From Flaveria trinervia (lineage: Eukaryota > Streptophyta > Magnoliopsida > Asterales > Asteraceae), in assembly GCA_025506515.1 (NCBI GenBank), contig CM046443.1, positions 21,483,355 to 21,547,354 on the forward strand: a DNA stretch of 64,000 nt. The letters are read 5' to 3'. Position numbers and translations under genes: made by a program. The number at the start of each line of letters is the position of its first letter. Positions within the stretch are counted from its first letter, which is position 1. Shown here in pieces: positions 54,169-63,872 of this stretch. The notes under the pieces were generated by a model. That model did not search any database. It was not told the DNA's origin and saw only the letters and a list, made by a program, of their open reading frames with translations.

Positions 54169-56587
54169 AACTGAGACTGTCAGTGAGCAGAGGAAAACAA
54201 GCAGCCTAGAACCTGAAGCTAGTGGTGAGAGAGAGGACTCTAGTCCAATCATCTCATGCCCCAATGATTCTCCTGATGAAGATGAGGGGAATCAAAGACT
54301 AAAGTTTCAAAAAGTATCTAAAACATGCACCTATTTAGTCTCCAAGGTTAGTCACCTTGAATCTTAAGTGACTACCTTGCAAAACAGGGTCAATGATCAG
54401 CAACTTGAGATTTCATATCTTAAGGACAAACTAGCTGGGAGACCTTTAAAAGGAGCTCAACCAGGAACACAAGAACCTGTGGAAGTGACTGACCTAACTC
54501 CTGGCTCACCTATGCAAGTGGGTGATGCTACAAAAAGGGGAGAAAGTTATTACAATCACAGAACCTGGGAGTTCTTTAAAGAGTATGGACACTGAGGACT
54601 CACCATCCTCACTTGCAATGTGCATACTCAGCAACTTCCTCAAGTTCATATTGATATGGACTCTATAGACTCCTTAATACAAAGTCTATTTGAGGAAGGG
54701 ATACCAAAGGCTATGTCAACTCCACCATCTTCAAATCACATCATTGAGTGGAGGTATGACAGCAACAGAAGAGCCCTTATCATTCTTAGAGTTCAAGGGG
54801 AACAAAAGATCTTAAATTTTCACTTCTTGAACTTATTTGAAAGTCTGGATCTAGTCAGCATGTCACTTGTCAATCCAATCCAATCAAGACATGCTAACAA
54901 GATAGCTCAAAGAATCCAGGACAAGATCATTGTAGAGTTTAGCTTTAGAAGAAGACTAAGGCAATGAGGCAATGCCATCGGTCAACTAGATGTTGAGACA
55001 AACCTAAGATTAGTTTTATGGGGAAACCTTAACTGAAGGCCCAATGGCGGAACCTGAGAGCCCTGTCCCATCAACATCAACTGCTATAGTGATCCATACC
55101 CTTTTTGAGACACCTGCTGGTGAAGGTGCTTCTCAACCTCTCTCTAACCAGAGCTCAGAAGCTACATCAAGCAATAAAGGCCAAAGCTCTCTCCACCCTG
55201 AGTCACAAAGGTCTGTGAGTGACAAAGGGAAAAGAAAGATGACATCTGAGGAGATTGAGGAGGAGGAGAGAGAGAGGAGAAGGAAGTTGAGGGGAGAAAG
55301 TTCATCTTCTAAGTTTGCAAGACTCATGGAGTCTGCTATTAGGGCTGCCCCCAGATCTGATACTCAGAATGATGAGTTAAGGGCAGTTAGGATAAACTAC
55401 CTGCAGACAAGGAACTATGACACAGACAATGTCATTTCTCTCCCCTTGGAGGAACTGAATGAACTGGTTGACTTGGAAGGTCAAAGGAGAAGAAAGAGGC
55501 AGGAGATGTAGGGCTACTAGTACAAATCAAAGAAGACAGAAGAAAGAAAAGATTGTACAAGCATGTGCCTACTCTCTCCCCAGTTCTAGAAAGTCCTGCA
55601 TATGAGGATGTGGTTCAACAAGAACCTCAGGTAAATAAAGAAGAGGACATGATCAAGACGATCAACTACCTGAGTGCCACATGCCTCTATCAGGCAAAAA
55701 CACTTCTTCCCTTATCCTATGACTATGTCGAGTTTGAGTATCTCAAACAACTTGAACTTGAGGTAGTCAAGGAAAGAAAGACAACCAAAAGAAAGCTAAG
55801 GGAAGAAGCTGCTAAGTCAAGAACCATCATCCAAAAGAGCATAAAGAAGTCTGCTGACAGGCCGAGGATGATGAGCTTCTTGAAGCTGTATGCATTCTCC
55901 GAAAGGAGACTTGTCCCCATGTCTCTATCCACTATGGATGAGCATATCAGGGTGATCAAGCAGAAGATAAGGAGTGGAGAGCTGATTGACTTACATTCCA
56001 TTCCAAGTCAAGCTCCACCTGAGGTAGAGGTTAAGGTTTAACAACCAGAGACAACACAACCTGGACCTCCTGTTGAATCTCAACAAGCTTCATCTTCTGA
56101 TCCATAGCAGGGTCAACATCCCTTTCCTTCTGAACCTGTGAGAGAGGAAGACCTAACTGAGAAAGACAATGAAGATCAATCAGGTGTTGCAGGCTAGACT
56201 TCTCAGTTAAAAGTGATAAAGAGAAAGAAAAGGATGGCTTCAAAGCCAAAGCCAAAGAAGAAGAAGACTGCATCCTTTTCTGAACCTCAGGATAAGTCAG
56301 AACATCCTGAGGATGCACAGCCAGAGGACGATCCATCATTTCCCATTCTAATAGCTCCTCTAGCATAAAAAATACCCATCCTGTCCTTGACATACACTAC
56401 AAATCCAGAAAGGTGGCATCTCATTAGAGATCATGACATTGAGTATGTCTACACATGGCAAGACATGTTCAATCTGCCTTTGCATGATCTCTTTGACATG
56501 AAGAGACACTTTTATAGTCTGAAGGATCCTGATCATCTCATGAAGAAGGGACTCGTTATTATCCTGATGAGGACTATCGATATCTGA
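54169..56587 (+). pseudogene. Copia-1 ORF3, C-terminal part
   Basis: Follows Copia-2 and its ATCTC duplication. Parts in order: Ser/Glu-rich lead; coiled coil (TTLQNRVNDQQLEISYLKDK, 54371-54430); SSNHIIEWRYDSNRRALIIL and LNFHFLNLFESLDLVSMSL (54735-54870); a Ser-rich and strongly charged segment with basic clusters (DKGKRKMTSEEIEEEERE, RERRRKLRGE, 55218-55300); LKQLELEVVKERKTTKRKLR (55743-55802); PMSLSTMDEHIRVIKQKI; Lys-rich stretch; and a final block RDHDIEYVYTWQDMFNLPLH (about 56428-56487) that matches Copia-2 ORF3. TGA 56585-56587 ends it, 40 bp before the 3' LTR. Broken by several stops and shifts. No membrane segment. Confidence 0.65.
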
Positions 56588-56611
56588 AGTCTTTAAGTGT
56601 TTTGCTAGCAT

Positions 56612-56627
56612 CAACCTAGGGGGAGTT
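56612..56627 (+). promoter_or_regulatory. Copia-1 polypurine tract
   Basis: CAACCTAGGGGGAGTT directly precedes the 3' LTR start TGTAGAGATT. Confidence 0.9.
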
Positions 56628-57422
56628 TGTAGAGATTATATGAAGAGGCTGAAGCAACCAAACAACCAAAGTCTTTCTGCATGCATGCTGCACAAGTGCA
56701 TTGAAGAAGAATGCTTCGGAAGTTTCACACATGCAACAAAATTACTCTAAGTGTGAAATCTTCCAAAGCCAAGACCAATATCTTCCTTAGCCAAAGACGA
56801 AGTCTTCCAAAGCTTCAGAGACGAAGTCTTCCAAAGCTTCAGAGACGAAGTCTTCCGAAGCTCAACTCTTGAAGATAGATTTCTTCCAAGGACTTTTAAG
56901 AACATGCTTTTTCTGATGTACTTTTCCATAAATCTGGACCCTTTTTCGTTGCAACTCTGTAAAAGTCACCAACTTACATAAGTTGGTGAAAAGGTCCACG
57001 CTTTTGGTAACTATACATTGATGTCTTGAGTCTGTAAATTTTCTACTTCATGTACATTATCCTTTTTGTAATAGATAAGGATATGAGCTATGGCATGTCA
57101 TAGTCATAAAGTCAAAAAGGCAATCTGCCTTTTTGACTCTACAATTGAGTTTGTGTTGTGTCTGGTCAATTGTATCCAGCTGGCTTTCAAAGTATGGCTG
57201 ACTGTAGGATGTAGTATAAGTATCTCATGTTCTTGTAACTTTATTTTATGCTTTGTAACACTTGTAATAGAACATTGAGCAAGTAATATACTGCAACCTT
57301 GAAAACAATCTCCTTGTTTATCTTGCTCTTGTGTTCTGTCTCTTAATTACTCGTGTTCTTAGTGTCTTTTACTTGTGGTTAATCCAGCTCATTATTTGAT
57401 TAAGTTATGTTACTCTCCTCTT
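56628..57422 (+). repeat. Copia-1 3' LTR, right end missing
   Basis: Starts TGTAGAGATT and follows the 5' LTR to CTCTCCTCTT (57422), where the last 45 or so bases ending GGTCCTGCA are missing. It contains an extra tandem repeat of a 24-bp unit (AGACGAAGTCTTCCAAAG, 56796 onward, two full copies plus a partial) that the 5' LTR has only once, and a strong hairpin at 57110-57138. Differs from the 5' LTR by several percent. Confidence 0.9.
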
Positions 57423-57794
57423 AATTAGTATATAACTAAAAGCGGAAGATAATGAAAACAGGAACATAAAGAATGAATGAATGCATGCATTAATGAATGA
57501 AAGTAAGCAAATTCTTGCAAGCAATGTACGGAGGTTCACACCCAATGAAGGGTGTTGGCTCAACTGTGTACGGGTTAGTTACCCCGAAAGGATGCACACT
57601 AGGTCTAATTTTTGTGATTGACCATATGTATGGGACCCTTTTCGCTTACCCATGTTCGGAGACAGCTTTGTGCACAATGTTTCGGGTCTATGATAGACCT
57701 CATGCCCAATAACTAGCTTCGTGCATAATGTTCGGGTTATAGCACATGGCATTGGTTCGAAATGAAAGATGAATGATAGTGATGAATGTACTGG
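57423..57794 (+). mobile_element. Gypsy-3 LTR sequence, right part with unoccupied Copia-1 site
   Basis: 57423-57562 repeats 8390-8527 with about 10 percent difference (GGAAGATAATGAAAACAGGA, GAATGAATGAAAGTAAGCAA) and then, where Copia-1 begins in the left copy, runs on without insertion (GTGTTGGCTCAACTGTGTAC). To 57794 it has the look of a Gypsy LTR (GGTTAGTTACCCCGAAAGG). Copia-3 interrupts at 57795. It most likely belongs to the second LTR of Gypsy-3 or of a sister element, joined to Copia-1 by a deletion. Confidence 0.7.
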
Positions 57795-58420
57795 TGTTGG
57801 ACCAAAAGAACCAATGAGCCAAGATCAAAAAACCTCTAAGTCCCACATGGTATCACAACAACTGCTGAAAGCCTCATCAGTAGTTTGACAAGTGCTGAAG
57901 ACTTCAACAGCTGAAGATCAAGTGCTGAAGACCTCAACAGCTGAAGAACTAAAGTGCTGAAGTACAACAGCTGAAGAACACAAGTGCTGAAGCTGAAAGA
58001 CCAAAGTACTGAAGAACAACAGCTGAAGAGTTCACAAGTGCTGAAGATCAACAACTGATGTACAAAGTCTGAAGACAAAGACTGAAGACATCAGCTGATG
58101 ATATCTACTGAAGTCATCAGCTGATGAAACGCCTGAAGGTCAAAGTCTGAAGACCAAGTACTGAAGCCTCAGTAGTTTGTCACAACTACTGAAGAGTACT
58201 TCTTCAGTAGTTGTGATATCAGTAGTTTTATGTTTTATGTTTCAGTAGTTTTGTAAAACGACTGAAGAGCTTGTTCTTCAGTCGTTGTAGTTTCAGTAGT
58301 TTTATATTTTGTACTTAACCTGCTGATATGTTCTCAGTTGTTGTGAACGTTTGAGAGAGAGATAGAACAGAAGAGAAAGCTGTCTTCATATTGAAAGCTC
58401 ACTGAAGACTTTGTACCAGG
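57795..58420 (+). repeat. Copia-3 5' LTR (right end deleted) with CTGAAG repeats and hairpins
   Basis: Between about 57880 and 58160 motifs ACAGCTGAAGA, AAGTGCTGAAG and CATCAGCTGATG recur every 15-30 bp. Two inverted repeats follow: arms 58180-58195 and 58201-58216 (16 bp, loop GTACT) and arms 58257-58268 and 58275-58286 (12 bp, loop GCTTGT). No TGGTATCAGAG primer site is found after it. Confidence 0.8.
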
Positions 58421-60548
58421 CAACACTGCCTTGGTGGGTCATGAGTCAGAATATGCTTCATCTGAATGCCAGTATGATGAGCATATTAATTCTCCTCAAG
58501 CACTTCTGATTCTGCATTTGTGAGTATTGATGGTCAGTTTACTGGGTGTAATAATGACAATTTATGCTTTATTATGGATGATCTCAAGGGGATTGCTGAT
58601 GATGACTTAGAAGAGATGGATATTTTGAGCCAAATGGCCCTGATAAATATCAGATCTCAGAAGTTCTATAAAAGAACTGGAAGAAAATTCCCAGGACTCT
58701 CTGGCAAAACCAAAGTTGGTTTTGACAAGAGCAAGTTGAGGTGTCACAAATGCCAAGGCTTGGACACTTTGCAAGAGAGTGTAGATCAACTGGATCTAAC
58801 TCTACTGCACCCTTTGTGACTTTTCCTGGCAATAGTCAACAACACAGAGGGCAACATCCTGTCACCTCTAGTCATCATCCTCAACAACAATCTCCAGCAT
58901 ATTTTGTTCCTCAGGGTCAAATGCCATATCCGTACCCTTGTTATTACATGCCACAGTCAAATCAAGTTCAAGTACCTATGGCACCACAACATCATGCACT
59001 ACCAAAACCTCAGTCTTCCCAATCTCATCAACAAACTCAACCTCAACAACACAGTTTCTTCACCCCGGGAGTTGTTGACTGGAGCAGTTTACCAGATGAC
59101 ATGTCTGGTCATGATCAACTGTTCTCAGGTGCTGGTCAACATGGTGGTGACAGTCCTTTTGGGAATCTAGCTCTTATGGCTTTGGAGTCTGCTGATGCTT
59201 CATTTTCTAATGCCTGTACACCTCAGGTATCACAGGTATCCTCTGAGGCAAAAGCCAATTATGTTCTGAACCATGCATAGCAGCATTTGCTTCCATTAGA
59301 GAAGCAAATGTAGCTCTAATTAATAAGAACATTGAGCTAGAACAAACAATTTCCAAAAATAAGCTGTGTTTGAGTCTGTGCTTAAAGATAAAATGATGAG
59401 ATTTATAAACTGAATTGCCACATAATTGATGATAAGGCTAGAGAAGAAGTACTTCTAGAGAAGTACAAAGATCTCAAAGAAACCCTTGCAGTTACCCATG
59501 TAGAGTGTGATAGATGGGTACATCATGCAATGGTTTTGAAATGCTTCTTAGTAAGCAATCTGCTTCAAATGTGAAGTTTGGAATTGGTTACAATCACACT
59601 GCTCCACCTACAGATTTTACCCCAAGAGCAGAGTAGAATCTGATGGTGAGAGTGATAACCAATCCATCACATCATGTGATATACCTTCTGATACAGTACA
59701 ATTAGAAGTAGTAGTCAGCATCAAGCCCTCTTTGAACCTATCAGCTGATGTTGATGGTTCAAATGCTGATATTCACATGATTAATGAGTTGATCAACTTA
59801 GGAGTTAATTCTGAAGGTCCTGAAAGGACTAGAGAGCAGGATTTAACACCTGAAGTTCAAACTTCAACTGCTGTCAGTACTGAAGAGAAGAAAACTGGCA
59901 GTAGAAAGAGTTTGAAGTCTACTAAAGAGGCTGTTAAGAAAGCAAACAATGCTTCCAAAGCATTGAAGAACAAGTCTTCTGTTGCTTCACCCTCTTTAGT
60001 TGATGATCAACCTAAGATGAAGAAGAAACCATGTGAAGTATGTGGTTTGTTCAATCATCTTACAGATGATTGTTGGTACAAAAGAGGTTCCAAACTCAAA
60101 CTAAAAGAAGAAATTAATGAGAAAATGGTAAAAATGAAAACTGAGTTTGAGGCCACATTTGTATCAGCAACATCAATCCTGTAACCCTTAAGTCCTCAAA
60201 GAAATCGAAAAAGGAAGGGGTTAAACATGTGACAGCTGAGGGTGCTCAGAAGAAGAAGGTGCAACATAGGAACTTGTCAAACTCCACTAGCAATGTGTCT
60301 GATGAGCTGAAAGCTTTATCACAAAATCAGACACAGCTAGTTATGATGGTTCAACATCTGTTGGTAGAGTTAACCAACTAGATGCTCCTATGATGAAATC
60401 ACAGAAAAGGAGGTCCAAGCCAAAGGACTCCTCTTCTACACCATCTTCTTCCTCTCAGGCTGTTGTTTCAAATAAACCTGTTAGTTTACGATCTATTGAT
60501 GAGACCAGGCCCAAAACCAAAAAGGTTTGGGTCTCTAAAACTAACTAA
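58421..60548 (+). pseudogene. gag: Copia-3 gag, 5' end missing
   Basis: Coding starts mid-protein near 58425 and is open from 58520: GCNNDNLCFIMDDLKGIADD, QKFYKRTGRKFPGLSG, then the first knuckle (Cys codon 58742) which is split by a one-base loss near 58760, the other half being PRLGHFARECRS. A Gln/Pro/His-rich region follows (58830-59060). Near 59280-59700 several breaks. 59732-60184 is Ser/Lys-rich and holds the second knuckle CEVCGLFNHLTDDC (from 60032). Ends VWVSKTN at TAA 60546-60548. Confidence 0.85.
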
Positions 60549-60568
60549 TGTTTATTTTTTTGCAGGGT
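60537..60568 (+). promoter_or_regulatory. Gag-pol junction with splice-acceptor-like sequence (Copia-3)
   Basis: ACTAACTAATG overlaps the gag stop TAA (60546-60548), then TTTATTTTTTTGCAG and GG. AG is at 60564-60565. Pol starts in phase at GGT TCT TCA right after AG, leading to SIWYVDSGGS. Spacing from stop to acceptor (20 nt) equals Copia-1. Confidence 0.62.
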
Positions 60569-61730
60569 TCTTCAACATGCCAAAGTAGCATCTGGTATGT
60601 AGACAGTGGGGGATCTATGCACATGACTGGGAACAGCTCTCTTCTTCATGACTACTCTCAAGGAAAGAAGGGATTTGTCTCTTTTGGCAATGATGCTAGG
60701 GGTTACATCATCGGTACGGCTTTGTCTCCAATGGAGAAATCAAATTTGATGATGTTAATCATGTGGAAAATCTCAAGTATAATCTCTTGAGTGTCAGTCA
60801 AATGTGTGATAAAGGCCATATTGCCCTTTTCACCAGTCAAAACTGTAGGATCTGTCATCCAAGTTTTGCACTTGATTGACAAGGTGTTGGATGATCACAC
60901 TCTCCTGAAAGCCAACAGGACAGGAAGAGTGTATGCCTTAGATCTTTCTAAGAAGATAGATCTCAAAGGCAATCCTTGCCTATTTTCCAAAGCCTCTTCT
61001 CAAGAATCTAAACTGTGGCACAGGAGGCTGGGTCATGTGAATCTCAAAAACATGAATCAGCTTACCCACAATAGTTTAGTCAGAGGCTTACCAATAAAGG
61101 AGTTCCACTGTGATGAAACCTGCACTGCGTGTTTAAAAGGAAAACAGCACAAAGTTTCATTCCCTTCTATTGAAGTGCCTAAGTCCACTGCCTGCTTGCA
61201 ATTACTGCATATGGATCTATTTGGTCCTGTGAGAGTAATGAGCATGGCAAAGAAGAAATACTGTCTGGTAATTGTGGATGATTACTCCAGATTTGTATGG
61301 ACTTTCTTTCTACATTCAAAGGATGAGACTGCTCAGAAGATTATTCACTTTATGCTGTATATTGAGAAGCAGTATTCCCTTCCAGTCAAGTGTATTAGGA
61401 GTGACAATGGAACTGAGTTCAGAATCATACACTTGATGACTTCTATCTTTCAAAGGGAATCAAAAGGCAGTTCAGCATTCCAAGGACTCCAGAACAAAAT
61501 GAGTAGTGGAGAGAAAGAACATGACCCTCATTGAAGCTGCAAGGTCCATGCTGGCTGACTCTGGTTTGCCACTGACCTTTTGGGCTGAAGCTGTCAACAC
61601 AGCTTGCTATGTGCAAAATAGAGTTTTAGTAAATCAGAGGTTGATGAAGACTCCATATGAAGTACTCCATCACTTGGCTCCTCTGATTTCATTTTTCAAA
61701 GCATTTGGTGTCTCTGTTTTATTCTAAACA
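60566..61730 (+). pseudogene. pol: Copia-3 protease and integrase
   Basis: IWYVDSGGSMHMTGN keeps the protease Asp-Ser-Gly. A shift near 60715 and a TGA at 60788-60790 precede a 247-codon open piece with LWHRRLGHVNLKNMNQL (zinc-domain histidines), CTACLKGKQHKVSF, LLHMDLFGPVRVMSM (first catalytic Asp) and CIRSDNGTEFRI (second Asp). A shift near 61430-61500 follows; VVERKNMTLIEAARSM with the Glu is at about 61500-61550, preceded by TGA. The open part ends at TAA near 61725. Catalytic D, D and E are all present although separated by frame breaks. Confidence 0.9.
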
Positions 61731-61762
61731 CAAAGGATCAACTCCATAAATTTGATCCTAAG

Positions 61763-63228
61763 GTGGATGCAGGGTACTTTGTTGGTTATTCATCTACTTG
61801 CAAAGCATACAGAGTCTTCAACTGCAGAACAAAGATGGTTGAAGAAACTCTACATGTTACGTTCAATGAATCTCCAAAGGACAAGATTCCACAAAGCCCT
61901 GTGGAGTTATTTGATTTGGACATACTGCAATATGTTCCTTATCAAACTCCTGCTGTTGCTCCTGTCAACAGTTCACCACCTGGTGGTACTGCTGATGATG
62001 ATGATGATTGTAGTACTCACCTCTTCAGGTTTAGTGATCAGGTGCCTGACTCAGCTAGACCTGATGTTCCTGTAGCTCTAGTAGCACCATCCACAACAAA
62101 TGCTGATGAGATCTCTTCGAATTCAACTTCCTTTGAATTACCATCCACTGATTGGTTTCAAGGACATGATTCACCATCACCATCTGTTGCTGCTGAGCCT
62201 GCTACAAACAGTTGCACAGATCTCATTGTGTATCAAGATCTGAAGAATCACCCAATGTCTCAAATCATTGGTGATATCACTGCTGGTGTATCAACAAGAA
62301 GTCAGTTGTCAAATTTCTGCTTCTATGCTCTCTTCATCAGTCAGCAAGAGCCAAAGAATTATCACATTGCTTTAAAGGACAATGGATGGGTTGATGCCAT
62401 GCAGCTTGAGCTTCTTCAGTTCAAGAAACAGCAAGTGTGGGAACTGGTTCCTCTACCTCCAGGTAAGTGTGCAATAGGCACTAAATGGGTGTTTAGGAAC
62501 AAAACTGATGAAAATGGGCTGATTGTTAAGAACAAGGCCAGACTGGTTGTTCAGGGGTTTGCACAAGAAGAAGGTATTGATTATGATGAAACCTTTGCCC
62601 CTGTAGCCAGACTGGAAGCAATTCGATTGTTTTTAGCTTATGCTGCTTATCAAAACCTTAAAGTTTTTCAAATGGATGTCAAAAGTGCATTTTTGTATGG
62701 AAAAATTAAAGAAGAGGTTTATGTATGTCAACCTCCAGGCTTTGAGGACAATAAACATCCTAATTGGGTGTATAAGCTTGATAAGGCTCTTTATGGGTTA
62801 AAACAAGCTCCCAGAGCCTGGTATGAGACATTATCAACCTTTCTTCTGGAAAACAATTTCACTAGAGGCTCCATAGATAAGACTTTATTCATTAAGAAAG
62901 CTGGGCAGCATAATCTACTTGTTCAAATTTATGTAGATGATATCATTTTTGCATCCTCTGATCCAAAGTTGTGTGATGCCTTTACAAAGTTGATGCAACA
63001 GAAGTTTGAAATGAGTGTCATGGGAGAATTACTGTTCTTTCTAGGGTTGCAAATCAAACAAAAGGCTGATGGAATTTTCATTCATCAGTCCAAATATACA
63101 AAAGATCTTTTGGAAAAGTTTGATTTACAAAACTGTAAGTCCTGTTCTACCCCCATGTGCAGCACCACACAACTTGATACAGATCAGAAAGGTAAAGTGG
63201 TTGATGAAACACTTACAGATGTATGATT
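61763..63228 (+). CDS. pol: Copia-3 integrase C-terminal region and reverse transcriptase
   Basis: 487 open codons of polyprotein; the first codon (GTG) is not a true start. Begins with the integrase C-terminal part (DAGYFVGYSSTCKAYRVFN), a Ser/Pro/Asp-rich linker, then RT from about 62370: DAMQLELLQFKKQQVWELVP, KARLVVQGFAQEEGIDYDET, VFQMDVKSAFLYGKI (first Asp), YGLKQAPRAWYETL and YVDD at 62930-62941, then FFLGLQIKQ. All RT catalytic residues are present. One shift near 63215 separates it from the last RT part and RNase H. This is the most intact enzyme region in the window. Confidence 0.94.
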
Positions 63229-63872
63229 GGGTCCTTGATGTATTTAACAGCTTCTAGACCAGATATTATGTTTGCTACATGTGTTTGTGCTAGATTTCAG
63301 GCTGCACCTAAAGAGTCTCATCTGATTGCAGTCAAGAGGATCTTTAGATATCTGCAAGGCACTCCATCTCTAGGTTTATGGTACTCTACTGGACACTCTG
63401 GTAAATTAGTTGCTTTTTCTGACAGTGACTATGCAGGGTGTAAGTTGACCAGGAAATCAACTTCTGGTGGATGTCAATTCCTAGGCAACTGCTTGATTTC
63501 TTGGCAGAGCAAGAAACAGACCTCAGTTGCTACATCAACTGCTGAAGCAGAGTACATTGCTGCTGCAAGTTGTACCTCTCAGGTACTCTGGCTTCAAAAC
63601 CAACTTTTGGATTATGGCATTTCAGAGACTAAGACTCCATTGTTAATGGATAGTGCTTCAGCTCTTTGCATTGTCAAAAATCCAGTCCAGCACTCTAGGA
63701 CCAAACATATAGAGATCAGACATCATTTTATAAGGGATTGTTTTGAAAAAGGTCTGATTGATCCTAAGTTTGTGCCTAGTGCTGATGAGCTTGCAGACAT
63801 TTTTACTAAGCATTGGATAGTTCAACTTTCCAAAACCTGGTGTTAAGGCTTGGTATGCTGCAGCTAGAATAA
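63223..63872 (+). pseudogene. pol: Copia-3 RNase H
   Basis: Continues the polyprotein one frame over: SLMYLTASRPDIMFATCVCA, then RNase H with LVAFSDSDYAGCKLTRKSTS (first Asp), SWQSKKQTSVATSTAEAEYI (Glu) and LLMDSASALCIVKNPVQHSR (Asp). A missing base near 63810 shifts the end of the open frame, which closes at 63846; the original frame would end at TAA 63870-63872 after LQLE. RNase H removes the RNA strand during cDNA synthesis. Confidence 0.92.

Larger units (their letters stand above)
8528..57422 (+). mobile_element. Copia-1: old SIRE-type LTR retrotransposon, interrupted three times
   Basis: The LTR starts (TGTAGAGATT) at 8528 and 56628 define the element. Its own sequence is 8528-9775, 26343-34192, 39960-40027 and 54169-57422, about 12.4 kb after removing the insertions and target duplications. 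Order: LTR, PBS, gag with two zinc knuckles, PR, integrase, RT, RNase H, motif array, ORF3, PPT, LTR. Order PR-IN-RT-RH is Copia. The long extra region after RNase H resembles SIRE/Maximus elements. Stops and frameshifts throughout, a Ser-to-Arg change beside the protease Asp and a truncated 3' LTR make it dead. LTRs differ by several percent. Confidence 0.88.
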
